Shown here piece by piece: positions 6,898-15,721 of a stretch of 38,638 bases of DNA (within the stretch, counting starts at the first letter, position 1; each line of letters opens with the position of its first letter). The DNA is taken from the NCBI GenBank assembly GCA_016930795.1, contig JAFGFY010000045.1, forward strand, positions 1 to 38,638, in the 5' to 3' direction. The stretch comes from Deltaproteobacteria bacterium. Its GTDB lineage: Bacteria; Desulfobacterota; DSM-4660; Desulfatiglandales; HGW-15. The notes beneath the pieces were generated by a model. The model ran no database searches, was not told the origin of the DNA, and was given only the letters and a program-made list of their open reading frames with translations. The position numbers and the translations under genes are program-made.

Positions 6898-7445
6898 CAA
6901 CAGGAAGCAAATCATTTTGCTTTATCCTTTTAGTTTATTTGCGACCATTGCTTCTCTGTTACCGCTTCCACCGGAGACAAGGAAGAGTATTTAAAACAGA
7001 CAGGCAAACCTTTCCTGCACTCCTTCACCCATTCCTACCACAATGCATCTTATTAACCTGGGGCCAAGTCGGTGGCCATAAGGATTTTAAAGCCAGGATC
7101 CTGAGCGGCGGCATGGAAACAGGTTCGCCTGTCTGGGAAGACATGTCTGAAAGGAGCGATTGAATGACCCGGCCACAAATGGCTGTGGTAAAATATTGCT
7201 TTTAAGTCATTGTCGAATAAGATGCAGCGTGCGCCTATAAATGCATCTATCTTGCTTCCAATCTCTTCAGAGCCGCTCCTATAAACTCCGAAAGATCACC
7301 GGGATGTAGGCTTGTAATCATATTGCCGTCTTCAACTACCGGTGCAACTACTATAAATGCCTTCATAAATTACAGGATATACCTTATGTACTCTCATGTG
7401 GATTGGGTTTATGATACGTAAAAATAGAATAAAGGAGTATGAAAA
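6898..7445. other. Region without a convincing intact gene
   Basis: These 548 bases hold no well-supported intact gene. An 89-codon open frame at 6894-7163 has no ribosome-binding site. Its last third resembles the end of a rhodanese domain (next entry). From 7164 to 7430 nothing recognisable is seen. A good Shine-Dalgarno for the next gene lies at about 7433. Confidence 0.5.
7037..7163 (+). pseudogene. Possible rhodanese C-terminal remnant
   Basis: One frame reads GAKSVAIRILK at about 7064-7096, and a shifted frame reads ARILSGGMETGSPVWEDM up to 7163. Together they resemble the C-terminus of rhodanese domains: catalytic-loop G-x-R/K-S-x-x-A, helix, then L-x-GG-M-x-x-W. A frameshift between them and the lack of an intact N-terminal half point to decay. 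This is pattern recognition over a short stretch. Confidence 0.25.
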
Positions 7446-7658
7446 ATGGCGGGAAAAACAACAGGCGGACCATTGGTTTGGGTAAAGGACAATGCCGGCA
7501 ACCGGTTTCTTTGTCCGATGGACTCATTGATCGATCCAAAATCTGTGTCCGAAGAAGAAAAAAGGAATTGTGTGGATGACGCATCTCGATTGACAAATCC
7601 GAAGAGAGTCCCGGGCGAAGGTAAGCTTAAGTTCAGCGAATCAAAAAGCCCTGCTTAA
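7446..7658 (+). CDS. Small hypothetical protein
   Basis: A 70-residue soluble protein with AAAGGAG about 9 bases before its ATG, the best evidence that it is real. It has a Trp-Val strand start (PLVWVKDNAGNRFLCP), Cys23 and Cys42, and a charged, probably disordered tail. I do not recognise the family. It is the first of three short plus-strand genes (7446, 7799, 8137) each with its own strong ribosome-binding site, lying between stress genes. Confidence 0.7.
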   Translation: MAGKTTGGPLVWVKDNAGNRFLCPMDSLIDPKSVSEEEKRNCVDDASRLTNPKRVPGEGKLKFSESKSPA

Positions 7659-7798
7659 GTCTTAAACTGGACATTCACCTGTCTCTAAATGGACCCTATT
7701 CCATTGTAGGTCGGGCAATCATTATCCATGCGGAGAGGACGATTTCATAAGCCAGCCCACCGGGAAGACGCAGGGGGCAGGATAAAGGAGATTAACCT

Positions 7799-8014
7799 AT
7801 GGCTATTTCAGGAAAATATGGGCAAATACATATTCCGAAAATCGGAGGGGACGAGCCGGTTTTCATCCTGCGCGCCCAGGATAAGCTGGCTCAGGGTGTT
7901 GTAGAAATTTATAAGATACTCGCGAGGTCCCACGGTTCAGAGCTCGCGGGCCAACTGGATCGCGAGATTGAACGTTTCCGTAGCTGGAACGGGCCGAAAA
8001 AGATGCCGGATTAA
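7799..8014 (+). CDS. Small hypothetical protein
   Basis: A 71-residue protein starting at an ATG with AAAGGAG 8 bases upstream. It begins 'MAISGKYGQIHIPKIGGDEPVFILRA' (GKYG...IPKIG), then a helix 'DKLAQGVVEIYKILARSHG' and a charged helix ending KKMPD. The sequence looks like a folded alpha/beta mini-protein, but the family is not recognised. A 140-base gap separates it from the previous small gene. Confidence 0.7.
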   Translation: MAISGKYGQIHIPKIGGDEPVFILRAQDKLAQGVVEIYKILARSHGSELAGQLDREIERFRSWNGPKKMPD

Positions 8015-8136
8015 GGGATAGCAAAGGTCATTACGGGAACTCCAGGATTACCGATCCGTTGCCGCCATCTTTTTTTAAAAAAACCATAGGAAAAAACCAT
8101 GGGCAAAACAGAAAAAATTTGAAAGAGGAGGAAGAT

Positions 8137-8295
8137 ATGGCTAGTTGTGTAGAGATGGAAAAAGGCGATATTTTTGTGTGCGAAACATGTGGTCTTGAAC
8201 TACAAGTAACAAAACCCTGTGCCTGTATCGCGGGGAAAGAAGTCTCATGTACCGTTCCATTGCAGTGTTGCGGTAAAGATATGAAAAAAAAGTAA
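8137..8295 (+). CDS. Cys-rich, desulforedoxin-like small protein
   Basis: A 52-residue protein with eight Cys. The ATG at 8137 follows AGAGGAGG by 5-6 bases. Cys15-x-x-Cys18 (GDIFVCETCGLELQV) and the adjacent Cys44-Cys45 (LQCCGKDM) match the four Fe-binding Cys of desulforedoxin and the N-terminal domain of desulfoferrodoxin. Extra Cys at 4, 28, 30 and 38 are not part of that fold's usual set. It probably binds iron or zinc and may act as an electron carrier or metal store in oxidative stress, given rubrerythrin and Tpx nearby. Redox function is inferred from the Cys pattern only. Confidence 0.75.
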   Translation: MASCVEMEKGDIFVCETCGLELQVTKPCACIAGKEVSCTVPLQCCGKDMKKK

Positions 8296-8433
8296 GTCGA
8301 GTTATCGTATCCTTCAACTGATTACAGTGTTTTTTAGCCGATGTTTCTTTCGAGCAAGAAACAGGGATGGATACAATTTTTTCAAACCCTTGTGAACAAT
8401 ACAATAACGCAAATGAATTAAAGGGATGACATT

Positions 8434-8661
8434 GTGACCGATCTTACCCTTAGCGAATACGATGGTTTTTCTGACAGAGAATTAAAAGACATACTCCTGG
8501 AAGAGAAGAGGAAGATGTATGGGGCTGAATGTGTTAGAATGGGAATTGCGCCAAACAAAATAAGCGCATTCATGGAGGTCCTGTTAAAGAGTGTTGTTGG
8601 ATGGACAACGAAAATGAAAGAGTTTCAAAGAAAACTTTGTAACAAAAGTGAAAGGAGATAA
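8434..8661 (+). CDS. Small hypothetical protein upstream of tpx
   Basis: A 75-residue, mostly helical, basic-tailed protein beginning at GTG 8434, preceded by AAAGGGATG. It shows 'SDRELKDILLEEKRKMYGAECVRMGI' and a C-terminal helix. No family is recognised. It ends one base before the chosen tpx start (GTG 8663), and the tpx ribosome-binding site lies inside its last codons. The two are therefore translationally coupled, and the protein may be functionally linked to the peroxidase. Confidence 0.6.
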   Translation: MTDLTLSEYDGFSDRELKDILLEEKRKMYGAECVRMGIAPNKISAFMEVLLKSVVGWTTKMKEFQRKLCNKSERR

Positions 8662-8662
8662 A

Positions 8663-9178
8663 GTGGAAGAACACACTGGGATAATCACAATAAATGGTAA
8701 TCCTCTGACCCTCGTAGGAAACGAGCTCAAGGTGGGAGAGCTAGCCCCTGACTTTGAACTTCTGGACAATGATCTGTCAACGGTGAAACTTTCATCGTTC
8801 CGCGGGAAAGTCATTATTATCTCCTCGGTACCTTCTCTTGACACTTCCGTATGTGATATGGAAACCCGCAGGTTTAACGAGGAGGCGGGCAAGTTAGGCA
8901 AAGATGTCCAGATCCTGACCATTAGTATGGATTTGCCTTTTGCCCAGAAGCGATGGTGTGGAAACGCCGGGGTGGATAAAGTTATCACACTATCCGATCA
9001 CCGCCATGCATCTTTTGGAATCGCTTACGGCGTTTTGATCAAAGAGTTGCGACTGCTGGCAAGGGCTGTTTTTGTTTTGGATCGTGAATGCCTGATCCGG
9101 TATATTCAGATGGTAGAAGAAGTAACTGATGAACCTGACTATGATGCCGTGTTGAAAGCCGCACACAAATTATTGTGA
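8663..9178 (+). CDS. tpx: Thiol peroxidase (Tpx), atypical 2-Cys peroxiredoxin
   Basis: A 171-residue Tpx-type peroxiredoxin of normal family length. The GTG at 8663 sits 5 bases after AAAGGAG and is preferred to the GTG at 8648. The hallmark active site is PSLDTSVCDMETRRFN, with peroxidatic Cys64. The resolving Cys99 lies in FAQKRWCG, matching the Cys61/Cys95 arrangement of the E. coli enzyme. The protein reduces hydrogen and alkyl peroxides with electrons from thioredoxin. It closes the oxidative-stress block that began with rubrerythrin and is convergent with the signalling operon on the other strand. Confidence 0.95.
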   Translation: MEEHTGIITINGNPLTLVGNELKVGELAPDFELLDNDLSTVKLSSFRGKVIIISSVPSLDTSVCDMETRRFNEEAGKLGKDVQILTISMDLPFAQKRWCGNAGVDKVITLSDHRHASFGIAYGVLIKELRLLARAVFVLDRECLIRYIQMVEEVTDEPDYDAVLKAAHKLL

Positions 9179-9297
9179 AAAAATATAATAAGCAAGAATA
9201 AAAAGATGGAAAGGAAAATGAAATAAAATTTCTCTTCATCAGTCAGCAGGTTATGCGGCTGCTAATCAAAATTCTCAAAATGAATCTCTGAGTCGTT

Positions 9298-9741
9298 CTA
9301 ACTGAAACAATATTTTGCAACAAGTTCATGGAGGCTATTCAACAAATTGCCATAATCTGCAGGTTTAGTCACAAAAACATCAGCGCCCGTTTTTTGAAAT
9401 CGGACTGTGTCCTCGGTTTCTTTTGAGGTAGTCCAGATTACTACCGGAATATCCTGCAAATCTGGATCCGCCTTTATTTCCACAAGAGCTTGCCATCCAT
9501 GCTTCTTGGGCATGTTCAGGTCTAGGAGGATAAACGTTGGACGCGAGGACAGAAGGGGATCAGAATACTTACCTGATCGGCGAAGATAGTGCATCAATTC
9601 CTCTCCATCTTTCACGAAACGGAGTTCCCCGAAAAATCCAAGCTCCAGAAAAGCCTGCTCGGCTATGAACCTGTCGTCAGGATCATCATCAGCCATAAGA
9701 ATCGTGAAAAAATTCTGGTTTATTCCCGTATCTTTTGTCAT
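9298..9741 (-). CDS. Single-domain response regulator (Rcp-like)
   Basis: A 147-residue receiver domain with no output domain. It has the acidic pocket MADDDPDD, phospho-acceptor Asp74 in ILLDLNMP, Thr/Ser in IWTTS and Lys126 in VTKPAD, so it looks phosphorylatable. The longer loops (GKYSDPLLSSRPT; KADPDLQDIP) resemble the Rcp1-type regulators that pair with multi-PAS or phytochrome-like kinases. Its ATG overlaps the end of the hybrid kinase gene by 4 bases, making it the third gene of a tight minus-strand signalling operon and the likely phosphate sink for those kinases. Confidence 0.92.
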   Translation of the reverse strand: MTKDTGINQNFFTILMADDDPDDRFIAEQAFLELGFFGELRFVKDGEELMHYLRRSGKYSDPLLSSRPTFILLDLNMPKKHGWQALVEIKADPDLQDIPVVIWTTSKETEDTVRFQKTGADVFVTKPADYGNLLNSLHELVAKYCFS

Positions 9742-11315
9742 TGTCCTTTTGTTTCCAAAGGCAGGGTCACGATAAATGTGGTTCCTTGGCCCAACTTGCT
9801 TCTCGCAGTGATTTCACCTCCATGCCGCTTCACTATTTTCCTGCAGATTGCAAGCCCCATGCCCATTCCATCATAGACGCTGTCTCTGCCATGAAGTTTC
9901 TGGAAAGGGACAAAAAGTTTGTCCAGATACATTTCGTCGAATCCAATACCGTTGTCTTCCACACAGATCTCACAGGTTTCGCTCTCATGATTTGCTTTAC
10001 CGTAGATTTTCACGTGGGGCGGCTCATCTTCCCTGTTAAATTTCAAGGCGTTTTCGATCATATTCTGAAAAAGCTGAACCATCTGGACGCGGTCCACTAT
10101 TATTGTTGGTAATTCATCAATTTCGATTCGGGCATTTTTTTCCTTGATCATAATCTCCAGATTAGACAAAGCTGTTTTAACCGACCTCCCCAGATCCGTC
10201 TCCCTTAAAGGCTCCATTTTGGTGGACACGCGTGAATATCCAAGCAAGGAATTAAGGAGATCCTGCATCCTTGCCACAGCCCTCTGCATACGCTTCAAAT
10301 AATCCTTAGACCCTTCCTCGAGGATGGCTCCTGATTTGGCAACGAGCATGTCACCGAAGGTCCGGATCTTCCTTAATGGTTCACGGAGATCATGGGACGC
10401 AACAAATGAGAACTCCTGAAGCTCCTTGTTGAGTTCTTCAAGCCGTCTGTATGACTCTCTAAGTTCGGTGTTGGTATTTTCAAGTTCTGCTGTGCGCTCC
10501 CGGACCCGAAGCGCCAATTCATCTCTGGATCGACGCAACTCCTCAGCCGCGCGCCGCTTTTCGGTAACGTCGTGGAACACAAGCACAGCCCCGATCACCT
10601 TTCCCTCTGCATCCAGGATTGGCGCGGCGCTATCCTCGATAGGCACGGTTCGGCCGTCTCTGTTTACCAGTGCGGTGTGGTTTGCCAAGACGACGGCGCG
10701 ACCTTCACGAAGAACTCGCGCGACCGGTTCCTCAAGGACCTCCCCTGCTCGTTCATTGATAATACGGAACACGGACGGAATAGGTTTGCCGGAAGCATCT
10801 TCGCCCTTCCAGCCCGTCAGGGACTCGGCCACAGGATTGATAAATGTGATTCGGCCTTCAGCATCAGTAGCGATTACCGCGTCGCCTATGCTGGTGAGGG
10901 TGACGCGCATCAGTTCACGCTGCCGTCGGACTTCCCGGTCGGCCTGGTGCTTATATAAAGCAAGCTCGATCTGAGTTGCCAGATCCTGTTCCTCGAAAGG
11001 TTTGAGGATGTATCCAAAGGGACCGGTGAGTTTGGCGCGTGCAACTGTAGCGGAGTCCGAATAGGCTGTCAGATAGACAACTGGAATGTCGTGCCGGCCG
11101 CGAATCAACTCCGCCGCTTCGATGCCGTCCATGGGGCCATCCAAACGGATATCCATCAATATGAGTTGAGGCCGGAGATCATCGGCAAAGGTCAGGGCTT
11201 CTTCACCTCCCATCGCAATCCCGGCAACCTCGTAGCCGAGTCGCTTCAATTTGTTGGCCAGGTCCGCGGCCACAATGGCCTCGTTTTCAACGATAAGAAT
11301 ACTGCTCTTACTCAT
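9738..11315 (-). CDS. REC-PAS-histidine kinase hybrid
   Basis: A 525-residue cytoplasmic sensor. Residues 1-120 form a receiver with Asp55 (LILMDIRLDG) and Lys105 (YILKPFEE). Residues about 135-260 are a PAS domain with PAC tail (VLVFHDVTEKRRA). A coiled coil follows (about 262-300), then a HisKA dimerisation domain with the phospho-His in SFVASHDLREPLRK, and an HATPase domain ending GQGTTFIVTLPLE with N-box (MIENALKF) and G-boxes (DNGIGF, GMGMGLAI). No membrane segments are seen. It overlaps the preceding kinase gene and the following regulator gene by 4 bases each. It is likely an intermediate that receives phosphate on its own REC and passes it to the downstream single-domain regulator. 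Confidence 0.93.
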   Translation of the reverse strand: MSKSSILIVENEAIVAADLANKLKRLGYEVAGIAMGGEEALTFADDLRPQLILMDIRLDGPMDGIEAAELIRGRHDIPVVYLTAYSDSATVARAKLTGPFGYILKPFEEQDLATQIELALYKHQADREVRRQRELMRVTLTSIGDAVIATDAEGRITFINPVAESLTGWKGEDASGKPIPSVFRIINERAGEVLEEPVARVLREGRAVVLANHTALVNRDGRTVPIEDSAAPILDAEGKVIGAVLVFHDVTEKRRAAEELRRSRDELALRVRERTAELENTNTELRESYRRLEELNKELQEFSFVASHDLREPLRKIRTFGDMLVAKSGAILEEGSKDYLKRMQRAVARMQDLLNSLLGYSRVSTKMEPLRETDLGRSVKTALSNLEIMIKEKNARIEIDELPTIIVDRVQMVQLFQNMIENALKFNREDEPPHVKIYGKANHESETCEICVEDNGIGFDEMYLDKLFVPFQKLHGRDSVYDGMGMGLAICRKIVKRHGGEITARSKLGQGTTFIVTLPLETKGQ

Positions 11316-14300
11316 TTGTTAGGTCTCCTGAAAATCAATTTGAATTCGCTGCCTCGATCACTGGAGACTTCCACGTCAGCATGAAGTTGCCCGGCAAGCA
11401 TCTGCACCAGGCGCAGTCCGAGAGAACGGCTTTGTCGCCAGTCAAACCCGGAAGGCAGGCCCCTGCCGTTGTCTCGAACACACAGGACCACCTCGGCTTG
11501 CTTGCCGTTGTGTAGGGACACAACCACTTCTCCTTCCGCATGGTCTGGGAAGGCATGCTTTAGAGCGTTGCTGATCAATTCGTTAAGAATAAGTCCACAG
11601 GGCACCGCCTCATTCACAGGGATCGACACCGGTTCCAGGTCTGTTATGAGGTGAATCTTCGACGCCTCCCTTTCATATGAGCGATAGAGGTAATTCAGCA
11701 GGCCTTGAGCGTATTCGGCAAAGTCAATTCGTGCCAGGTCAGTCGATTGATAGAGTTTTTCATGGACCATGGCCATGGAACGTACCCGCTGGGTCACGTC
11801 CTGGAGCATGTCTCGAATGGTCCCTTCTTCTGACGCGTCGGCTTGCAAGGCTACGAGGCTCGAAATGAGTTGCATGTTGTTCTTGACCCGGTGGTGGATC
11901 TCCTTCAGAAGAACCACTTTCTCGCTAAGCGAGGCCCTTATCGACTCCTCTGCCGCCTTGCGCTCGGTGATGTCCTGGGCGATTCCGAAGGCCCCGATCG
12001 TCTCACCCGCATTGTTGAGTTCCAGATAGGCCTTTTCTCGCACCCATTTTACCTTCCCGTTTACAACGATACGGTGCTCGATGTCATAGGGCTCACCTCG
12101 CAAACATGCGTTCCATCGAGTGTCCACGAATCGGCGGTCCTCAGAGTGAACGATCTCCAGGAATGTCTCATAGGTCAAAGGTGTCCCCGCAGGCACGTCA
12201 AAGATGCGATAGGTCTCATCCGACCATGTGAGGGCATTGCGCCGGAGGTCGAGGCGCCAACTGCCGATTTGTCCAACCTCCTGGGCATGGCTAAGGTCTT
12301 TCCGACTCTCCTGCAACCTCTCAATGGACGTTGCAAGCTCGGCAGTGCGTTGTTTCACTTTCTCTTCGAGCTCATCATGCGACTTTTGCAGTTCTTTACC
12401 GCGTTGCTCCAGCTTCTCGTTAAGATCCTTAAGCGCCTTTTCCGCGCGTTTCTGTTCGGTGACGTCAATATACATCCCCAGAATAAGGGTAGATCCATCC
12501 GTGTCGGTAAAGAGAAAGGCGTGAGCTTCTATAACGCTGCCGTCCGGGATTTCAACCTCCCAATGTTGGGGTTTGCCGGTGTCAAGAACTCTGTATGCTT
12601 CGCAAAAATCGCATGGCTCTGAACGCCCGAAACAGTACTCATAACAGCGCCGCCCTTCTGACTCGCCGAACCTTTGCCGGAAGCTGCGGTTGGTAAAGGT
12701 AACATGATAATCCGGTGTCAGCAGGCAGATCATCGGCGGAAGCAATTCCAGAACATCTAGAAATCGTTGCCGCTCCGCATGTATCGCCGCTTCAGCCTGC
12801 TTACGTTCGGTGATATCGATGCCCATTTCCATGATGAGAGGCATACCATCCGCGTCAGTGAACGGAAAGTCGTAGACATCGTAATTGCGGCCGTCCGGAC
12901 CGGTCCACTCCCAACGGTGAGGGGTCATGGTTTTTAATACCGTATATGTCTCGCAAATCTCGCAGGGTTCACTTCGCCCAAAGAGGTACTCGTAACATGG
13001 CTTACCGTGGGATTCTCCGAAACGCTCCCGGAAGAATCGGTTGGCAAAGTGCACGTGATAATCCGCTGTAAGCAGAACCACGTAAGCGGGGAGAGTCTCG
13101 AACACGCCATTCAGTAGCTCTTTAGCTTTCTGAAGCTCTGCTGTTCGCTCCTTGACCTTAATCTCCAGGTCAATTTTCGCCCTGCGAAGTTCTTCTTGTG
13201 CCTGCTTGTGTTCTGTGATATCTAATCCGTAGATGTTGACAAATTCCTCCCCAACCGGTTGTACCGCAAAAAAGCTAAACGTGCGACCTGCTGGATTTGT
13301 AATTTCAATTTCAATAATATGTGTTTGCTCTTGGGCTTCGTCCACGGCTGTGATCACTTTGCTCGGCAGCGGGTCGCCAGGCTTCCAGCCCATAGTCGCC
13401 AACCAGTTTCGTGCAGCACTGTTCGCGTACAACATCATCCCGTTTAATCCACACCGCAGGACAGGATTGGGATTCTTTTCCGGGAATTGAGACAATAGCC
13501 TCAGCCCTTCCTCGGCTTCAGTCCGCTCATCCTCACGCAGTTTCTTTTGAATCCAGGCATATAGGAGCGGGGCGATCCGACCGGCCATAGCTTCCAGGAG
13601 CACCCGGTCGTTTTCAGTATAATCACCCTCTTTGTTGGCAAGGTTCAATAACCCGATGACTTCGCCTTGAAAAAGTATAGGGGCGGCCAGGTTATTGCGG
13701 ATGGCCGGATGGCCGGACGGCACATCAGCGGATTCGTTGTTGTAGAGAGATCGTTTCTTCCTAAGTGCGCGAGCCCATAGTCCTTTCCATTTCTCAGGGG
13801 GATACTGGATGCATTTGTCCGGGACCTCACACTCGTCGAGCATCTTCGACAGACTTGGGCAGGTCAAATGGCCCGGCTTGGAAATGTAGCCGAACACCCC
13901 GTGCCTGCTTTCCAGGCCCTCCTGCACGATATCCAATACACGGTCGAAAAGCTCGTCACCCGACTCCTCGATAAAAACGCGCATAATGCGATTGAGCAAT
14001 ACGACTTCACGATTTTCCAGTTCGAGTCGCTGCTCCGCCGTCTTGCGGTCGTTGATATCCAGGAAAGTGCCCATGATCTGGGAGACCGACCCGTCATCAT
14101 TACAGGCAAAAACAGAATGCCGCGAGAGACACCAGACCCATCTGCCGTCCTTGGTCCTGATGCGAAGCTCGATTTCCGGACCGTCTTCACCGGTGCGTAT
14201 GACATTATCTATGTGATCGATCAAAATTTGCCTGTCGTCTGGGTGAAACAGCGTAAGGAAATGCGCCTTTTCCATAATGTTCAGGTCTTTTAAATTGTAT

Positions 14301-14539
14301 CCGGTAAGTTCGGCAAATCGATCATTAACAAGGACATTGCGCTCGCGCCGCACATCATGGATATAGATCCCGTTAAGTGACTTGCTCAGAACCTTATGGG
14401 CAAATCCCTCATCCCGGCATGGTCCCTTGCCTGTCTCCTTTCTCCCTTCTGTGACTTTGCTTGGGGCACATTGCCCGGCATGGGTTTCAACCTCTAAGGC
14501 TTTTCTCCCCAAGTGGCTGTCTTTGGGTTTCCGGATCAT
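11312..14539 (-). CDS. Multi-PAS/GAF HisKA_2 histidine kinase with Cys-rich PAS pair
   Basis: A 1075-residue soluble sensor kinase. Apparent order: PAS (about 45-165), GAF (about 180-345), PAS (about 345-440), coiled coil, two closely similar PAS domains each with a Cys cluster (about 475-590 and 595-710), coiled coil, PAS (about 770-870), HisKA_2 with phospho-His in EIHHRVKNNMQL, and HATPase. The two special PAS domains contain CYEYLFGRSEPCEICE and CYEYCFGRSEPCDFCE, a C-x(10)-C-x2-C arrangement that could hold a metal or Fe-S or sense redox. There is no transmembrane helix, so the signal is cytoplasmic. It is the first gene of a three-gene operon coupled by ATGA overlaps. Confidence 0.92.
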   Translation of the reverse strand: MIRKPKDSHLGRKALEVETHAGQCAPSKVTEGRKETGKGPCRDEGFAHKVLSKSLNGIYIHDVRRERNVLVNDRFAELTGYNLKDLNIMEKAHFLTLFHPDDRQILIDHIDNVIRTGEDGPEIELRIRTKDGRWVWCLSRHSVFACNDDGSVSQIMGTFLDINDRKTAEQRLELENREVVLLNRIMRVFIEESGDELFDRVLDIVQEGLESRHGVFGYISKPGHLTCPSLSKMLDECEVPDKCIQYPPEKWKGLWARALRKKRSLYNNESADVPSGHPAIRNNLAAPILFQGEVIGLLNLANKEGDYTENDRVLLEAMAGRIAPLLYAWIQKKLREDERTEAEEGLRLLSQFPEKNPNPVLRCGLNGMMLYANSAARNWLATMGWKPGDPLPSKVITAVDEAQEQTHIIEIEITNPAGRTFSFFAVQPVGEEFVNIYGLDITEHKQAQEELRRAKIDLEIKVKERTAELQKAKELLNGVFETLPAYVVLLTADYHVHFANRFFRERFGESHGKPCYEYLFGRSEPCEICETYTVLKTMTPHRWEWTGPDGRNYDVYDFPFTDADGMPLIMEMGIDITERKQAEAAIHAERQRFLDVLELLPPMICLLTPDYHVTFTNRSFRQRFGESEGRRCYEYCFGRSEPCDFCEAYRVLDTGKPQHWEVEIPDGSVIEAHAFLFTDTDGSTLILGMYIDVTEQKRAEKALKDLNEKLEQRGKELQKSHDELEEKVKQRTAELATSIERLQESRKDLSHAQEVGQIGSWRLDLRRNALTWSDETYRIFDVPAGTPLTYETFLEIVHSEDRRFVDTRWNACLRGEPYDIEHRIVVNGKVKWVREKAYLELNNAGETIGAFGIAQDITERKAAEESIRASLSEKVVLLKEIHHRVKNNMQLISSLVALQADASEEGTIRDMLQDVTQRVRSMAMVHEKLYQSTDLARIDFAEYAQGLLNYLYRSYEREASKIHLITDLEPVSIPVNEAVPCGLILNELISNALKHAFPDHAEGEVVVSLHNGKQAEVVLCVRDNGRGLPSGFDWRQSRSLGLRLVQMLAGQLHADVEVSSDRGSEFKLIFRRPNK

Positions 14540-14716
14540 TGTGCTGTCTCCGATAACTGATCAATAAAATAAGGATTTTAGATTGCTTTGATAGAGAATA
14601 CAAGCTGAAACAGATGAAAAAACGAAATATTATAGGATAGTCGCCGGATAGAAAATATCTAAAGGTTTGCAGAAGCTTGTAGATCTAGAATTGAATGGTT
14701 TTAAGACGAATTTCAT

Positions 14717-15106
14717 TTATATAAATTCGTGTTTAATTTCTTTTTGTCTATAAATCTCAATGGTTGAGGCAATTCTTTTCTTCAGTTCGGTTAAATCAAA
14801 GGATCTGACCACATAGAAATCCGCGGAAGCCGATTTTGTGTCTTCCTTGAATGTATCATATGCCGTACAGAAACCAACGGGCAAATCATCAAACCTCTCC
14901 CTGATGCTCTGCAAAAGGTCGAGGCCATTATAATCTGCCAATCTTATGTCGAGGATAACCAGGGTCGGTTTTTCTCTTTCAATTTTTTGAAGGAGTCTGA
15001 ATCCGTTTGATACAGTGACAACCTGGTAGCCTTCATCAGCCAATTCCTCTGAATATAGCATCCGAATATGCTCTTCATCGTCCACGACCATTATCTTGTC
15101 TTTCAT
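14717..15106 (-). CDS. Single-domain response regulator with Arg at the switch Lys
   Basis: A 129-residue receiver. The ATG at 15106 follows AGGGTGA; an ATG 30 bases upstream lacks such a site. Acidic pocket VVDDEEH and acceptor Asp53 (LVILDIRL) are present, as is Thr81 (FCTAYD). The almost invariant Lys of the 'KPF' motif is Arg101 (YVVRSFDLTEL). This may alter phosphorylation or the switch. It lies upstream of, and co-directional with, the large kinase operon, with 177 bases between, so it may be a separate unit of the same pathway. An 8-bp inverted repeat (ACGAATTT...AAATTCGT, 14706-14730) overlaps its stop codon. Confidence 0.88.
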   Translation of the reverse strand: MKDKIMVVDDEEHIRMLYSEELADEGYQVVTVSNGFRLLQKIEREKPTLVILDIRLADYNGLDLLQSIRERFDDLPVGFCTAYDTFKEDTKSASADFYVVRSFDLTELKKRIASTIEIYRQKEIKHEFI

Positions 15107-15150
15107 GATTTCACCCTTGTGAATTGATTTATTCATGCAACTTTGGTGTT

Positions 15151-15321
15151 TTACGATCGAGAAATTAGGGACTCCAGTTCGCTCTTGAGTTTTCCCGCTA
15201 AGCGCAATTTAATATATCTTCTTTCCGCTTCCTTGTAATCTTCCTCCGAATAAAACCCTTCATTCTCCTCACGAAATTCTTTCCGATACCTTTTTATTAG
15301 CAAATGAATGCCTTTAGGCAT
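15151..15321 (-). CDS. Short basic helical protein
   Basis: A 56-residue reading frame from ATG 15321 to TAA 15151 (MPKGIHLLIKRYRKEF..., then EEDYKEAERRYIKLRL). It is rich in Lys/Arg/Glu and predicted helical, a composition unlikely in random non-coding sequence. It lies 45 bases upstream of the response-regulator start and is co-directional with it, so the two may be co-transcribed. No clear Shine-Dalgarno is visible and no family is recognised. Confidence 0.45.
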   Translation of the reverse strand: MPKGIHLLIKRYRKEFREENEGFYSEEDYKEAERRYIKLRLAGKLKSELESLISRS

Positions 15322-15395
15322 AGGGCTGCCAGGTTCTTTCCGATATTATGGTTAAATAGTTTTGTTTTATTTTAATTAAATAGCTTACGCAGGCT

Positions 15396-15417
15396 ATGGG
15401 GTCGATCCTGTATTTTA
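15396..15417 (-). repeat. Dispersed repeat, copy B
   Basis: GGGGTCGATCCTGTATTTTA matches the reverse complement of the repeat core seen at 27713-27738. After a few variable bases both this copy and the one at 26861 continue with ATATGGG, so similarity extends over about 35 bases. No partner in the opposite orientation was found nearby. Confidence 0.6.
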
Positions 15418-15721
15418 GTTAGGATATGGGTGTAATTCTAAATTCGTTTCTATTTTGACATTCAGAAGAGGCGTACGTCTTAAATTCAAAAGGTACCTTT
15501 TATCTGTGCCGCACTCGCGACTCTGAAGAGACGGTGTTGTTTTTGGGAATATTTTTTTAGGATTGATCTGATTTGAGAAGGATATAAAGTCAAGCGGACA
15601 TGAAGGATTGAAGGATGAACAAGTGGTCTCCAAGAGCAATTTTTACAAAGAGAGGACGTAAGCTTGGACGCCAATTCTGTGAGGCTATCTTTGTGCAGGC
15701 CTAAGGCTCGAATGTGCCAAG

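Noticed and set aside
7664-7701. Possible further copy of the dispersed repeat (ACTGGACA ... GACCCTATTCCA)
   Set aside because: Only two short blocks match and they are separated by an insert; below the standard set by the other copies.
9179-9297. AGCAG/CTGCT hairpin between the convergent tpx and response-regulator genes as a bidirectional terminator
   Set aside because: Stem only five bases with no T-run on either side.
9848-14567. Many plus-strand open frames opposite the kinase operon
   Set aside because: They mirror strongly coding minus-strand genes, lack ribosome-binding sites and have Arg/Ser-rich composition typical of antisense frames.
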